Assembly: GCF_029852145.1 (NCBI RefSeq)
Contig: NC_079971.1
Span: 10,831,697 to 10,895,696 of the forward strand
DNA length: 64,000 nt
Reading direction: 5' to 3'
Origin: Microplitis mediator
Taxonomy: Eukaryota > Arthropoda > Insecta > Hymenoptera > Braconidae
The notes beneath the pieces are model-generated. The model worked only from the letters and a program-made list of their open reading frames with translations. It did not search any database and had not been told where the DNA came from. Shown in pieces: positions 60,952 to 64,000 of this stretch. The translations under genes and the position numbers were made by a program. Position 1 is the stretch's first letter. Every line of letters begins with the position of its first letter.

Positions 60952-61834
60952 CCAGCAGCAAATCGCAGCAGAATTAACGTCATCAGTTGCCGTAATAAAG
61001 TTCTGAAGGTAAAATTATAATTAAGTTTAGGCCGGAATTTCTATTCCAATGGCCGAATTTATTTATAATTAAATTACTTAATATCTTTCCGTCGGTTTTT
61101 ACATAATTAATTTGTTAGCTGAAGTCCCTTGGCCTTTACAACTACGCGTCTCGTGTTTCTCGAAAGTTGTCGTGCCGTTTCGTCCGCCATATTTTGTTCG
61201 TAACTCAGAGTTATTTACTTCAGGTCCTTTGGCCGAAGTAAAATAATTTTCCGCGTAAATTATTAATGAGTTAAAATTTAACTGTTAAATTATTCTATAA
61301 CGTCAATAAATTAATTTAGGCCGGAATTTATTCCAATGGCTGAATTAATTCTCAATTAATTCATCTACTCGAATTCATCTACACGAATCGTAATTTAATT
61401 CTAGTCGATACTTAATTATAAATCAATTTTAAGCAAATTAAATAAATATTTAAATAAATTAAAGTTCAAAAAGGACGCTAGAATTTTGATAAACTAAACG
61501 TTGAGTAAAATTGAGAAACGGATTATTTTGTGAGTGAATTAAATTTAATTGTGGAAATTATCAGTGAGAAAAATATAAATTAAAAGTTATTAATGGATAT
61601 TAATTGTGGCGAAGTAATTAGTAAAATTTTATGCGTGGAAAAATTAATTAATTGATAATTATTATTAACCAAAATTGATTAATTAATAAATATAATTTAA
61701 AACAAGGTGAATGATTAAATGACAAATTAAAGTGAAAATTTAGATAGCGAAAAATTCGAATAAAGTGGAAAATTTGCTGAGTAATGTTAAAATAGAGTCA
61801 ATTTAGTGTAAGTAAAACTGTGTCTGTGATTTAG

Positions 61835-62087
61835 GTCCGGTGGACAATTAAAGGTACATCCAGGGGATGTTTAGTTTTAATAAGATTTAACGTCCAGAGG
61901 ACGATTTCAATAGTTAAAATAAGGTTAATGTCCAGGGGACAGATTATTAAGGTTTAACGTCCAGAGGACGATATTTTAACGTGGGTGTGTGTGTGAAAAC
62001 GTCCAAGGGACGATATTAGTTTGTCATAAGGAACCGTCCAGAAGACGGGAAAATTTTAGTTTGTCACAAGTAAACGTCCAGGGGACG
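61835..62087 (-). repeat. Array of eight mini-hairpins in the LINE leader
   Basis: Units near 61835, 61857, 61891, 61929, 61958, 62000, 62035 and 62075. CGTCC/GGACG is the usual stem; variants CATCC/GGATG (61857) and TGTCC/GGACA (61929) keep pairing. Same motif as 5809-6085 but with AGG, AGA or AAG loops. Confidence 0.75.
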
Positions 62088-62390
62088 CATTTAGTTTGTC
62101 ATACGGATTAGTTTGTCATAAGAATAATTGTTATAAAAGGGTAAATAAAAATAAGCGAGGTGCTTAGTCAATTGAAATTAAAATTTAAGTTTAATTAAAT
62201 TTATTTCAGCCATTTTCATTATTCCTTTCCTCTCTCACAAAATATATAATTTACAACGACCCTGATTTCTAAATAAAAATTAACTTAACATCCGGTTCTG
62301 GAAGGCCGAGTACGTCTTCCAGTGGCACCCTATTATTCGACCATAATACTAGGTGCGACCAGACTTGGCAAGTATAATCGCTCTGTCATA

Positions 62391-63131
62391 ATATGAAAAT
62401 TTTAGTTTATGTCTTTACAAAAAATATATAGTATTGAGAAAAGACTATTTCGTTAGGTTGTACGATTTTTTTTTTACTTAAAATGATGATATACCGCTTT
62501 TTTTACTGATTGTTCGGTTTACGGTATAGTATCTTTTTCATGAAAAAAAATAGCATCTATCGGCTATTCTCGACATGTCAACTTTAAAGTTAAAAATTAT
62601 ACAATTTTTTCGATTTATAATTGAAAACACTTACAGAAATCATTTACTGTATCATTGAATAATTATAACAAGTGCATATTATTTATAATATATGTACGGA
62701 TTTTGTATAACAACAATTCTAAAAGTCTGTTTAACTACTGGTCCCATTTTCAGAAGTGTTCAAGTACTGGGTAGTTTACCTTAGTCGTGACGATGCACCT
62801 CTTAATATTAATATTAAGGGCTCAAACTTTCGCAATAATTTTTTTTGGTCATCAGGAAAATAATTTCACAGTATCGAAAAAAAAAAGTAGTCGATTATTT
62901 TGGGCCAGTGTAATATATATATATAAGACTAGCAGATCCCGCCTGCTTCGTGGGCAATAAAAATGTTTTATTATTACTAATATAAATTTTATATGTATCA
63001 TTCCACCGAATAAAATTTTTTTTGGAGTGTGACCCCCGCGGATTTTTTTCAAATTTTGTAGAGTGATTCTCTACATCAGAATAAAGATTCCCTGAAGAGT
63101 TGAGCTCTTAATATCAAGTACTTTCGTAGTA
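62391..63131. other. Repeat-derived AT-rich DNA
   Basis: CTTAATATTAATATTAAGGG at 62793 belongs to the MITE family of 47648 and 18360. GTTCGGTTTACGGTATAG (62512) echoes 12364. No gene. Confidence 0.45.
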
Positions 63132-64000
63132 ATGATTTTTTGAATTTTAACGATTTTTTTTTTTTAATTTTATTCTATAGTAAAAACATTTCCTATAAAA
63201 ATACGGACGGGATATTTTTTTCGTAAAACATTCTCAGCTTCTCGATAAAAATATTCATTTTTCATTATAAGTAATGGAAGACACTCAAAACTTTAATTAA
63301 AGTGAAAAAAGTGATTTTTCGGGCCTTGCGACAATTTTTACTTCAAGTTTGATATTTATTTCTGAAAACTGAGAAATTAAAAAAAAAATGTCATTTTGGG
63401 GATGGGGTTATTTTTTGTTTGAACGTACAATTTTATTTTTGTAAATTGATCCGTTGACGTATCAGTAAACACCGGGTCTTTAAAAAGTATAACTTGCAGT
63501 AAAACAGCAGCACTTTCTTGATGTACAATGGAGTATGTTATGCGAATTTTTCGGCAATAAATTCAAATGTCGAAACTTGGAAAATTTCTATATAAATATT
63601 TTACCGTTTAAATAAAATCATAAAGTTAATTATTAGTATTTCATAATTTATTTATGTTCAAAGAAAAAATAACCCCATCGCTAAAATGACGTATTTTATG
63701 CGAAAAATTCTCAACTTTCAGAAAAAAATATCAAATGTGAAGTAAAAATTATCACAAGGCCAGAAAATTTACTTTTTTCAATTAATTAAAGTTTTGAGAG
63801 TTTCCATTAGTTATAATAAAAATGAATATTTTTATCGAAAAGCTGAGAATTTTTTACGAACAAAATATACTGTTTATACTTTCATAGGAAACGTTTTTGC
63901 TGTAGAAAAAAATTAATGAAAAAGTTAAAAAAAAAATCGTCATTATTCAAAAAATCTGCCTATCGTTTTACCCTGCTCGCCTGTCCTAACTACTCTTGTA
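63132..64000. mobile_element. Foldback element at the window end
   Basis: Arms 63132-63445 and about 63645-63956 are inverted copies (GATTTTTTGAAT at one end, ATTCAAAAAATC at the other; GGGGTTATTTTTT and AAAAAATAACCCC inside) with a ~200-bp spacer. Non-coding; may extend past the window. Confidence 0.7.

Larger units (their letters stand above)
58647..62390 (-). mobile_element. Non-LTR retrotransposon (LINE) lacking reverse transcriptase
   Basis: On the minus strand: 5' leader 62390-60960 with a hairpin array, ORF1 about 60951-60170, endonuclease about 60170-59400, then a direct join to the C-terminal zinc segment (59388-58879), a short 3' UTR with an A run near 58805-58816 and the terminal TACCCTGTTACA complement at 58647-58658. 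The whole RT domain is missing. APE-type endonuclease plus CCHC-like C-terminus place it near the I/Jockey group (inference). Confidence 0.8.

Overview
This is a eukaryotic, AT-rich, repeat-dominated window, almost certainly from an insect. A Hymenopteran (wasp-like) origin is my best guess, from the style of the LINE 3' end at 11.3-11.8 kb and of the BEL/Pao, Ty3/Gypsy and Copia coding sequences; this is inference and was not tested. I see no intact host gene. Everything recognisable is transposable-element or repeat DNA. All alignments were made by eye, so boundaries are approximate unless fixed by a target-site duplication (TSD).

Layout. 1-4.9 kb: 3' part of a Ty3/Gypsy element with gag, pol, a textbook -1 frameshift signal and a 3' LTR. 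5.1-5.2 kb: a 5S-rRNA-derived fragment. 5.5-7.5 kb: a repeat carrying an array of tiny hairpins, found again inverted at 61.0-62.4 kb as the leader of a LINE. 8.4-9.2 and 12.5-13.0 kb: foldback elements, the second carrying a fossil coding segment. 11.3-11.8 kb: 5'-truncated LINE. 16.95-18.3 kb: (TG)n-bearing repeat split by a solo LTR with a 6-bp TSD. 18.84-19.02 kb: tRNA-derived SINE. 19.0-19.9 kb: half of a large foldback MITE. 20.7-23.6 kb: tandem repeats hosting a 2.1-kb long-TIR transposon that encodes a zinc-binding protein.

24.5-39.55 kb: a large inverted duplication, about 3.84 kb per arm once later changes are removed. Each arm holds a 165-bp satellite, a BEL/Pao integrase fragment and an LTR. 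Between the arms lies another BEL/Pao element with a different LTR. The left arm was later split by a 1,774-bp almost perfectly palindromic MITE with a TA TSD; the right arm keeps the empty site.

41.3-42.8 kb: a region unusually dense in perfect hairpins. Its core is a tandem array of ~84-bp units whose stems change sequence in a compensatory way. This is the most unusual signal in the window. 42.83-43.74 kb: piggyBac-type MITE (TTAA TSD) carrying a second copy of the tRNA-SINE. 44.2-44.6 kb: a MITE. 44.6-47.1 kb: spliced pseudogene of a transposon-type protein. 47.65-57.19 kb: a foldback element split by a Copia element (matching LTRs, CTTAT TSD) and by a hAT foldback. 58.65-62.39 kb: LINE on the minus strand with ORF1, endonuclease and C-terminal zinc segment but no reverse transcriptase. 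63.1-64 kb: another foldback.

Two themes recur: full-length palindromic (foldback) transposon copies, and arrays of short stem-loops whose pairing is preserved while sequence drifts (5.8-6.1, 61.8-62.1, 41.75-42.3 and, weakly, 14.1-14.3 kb). The second suggests selection on RNA or DNA secondary structure and is the best lead here.
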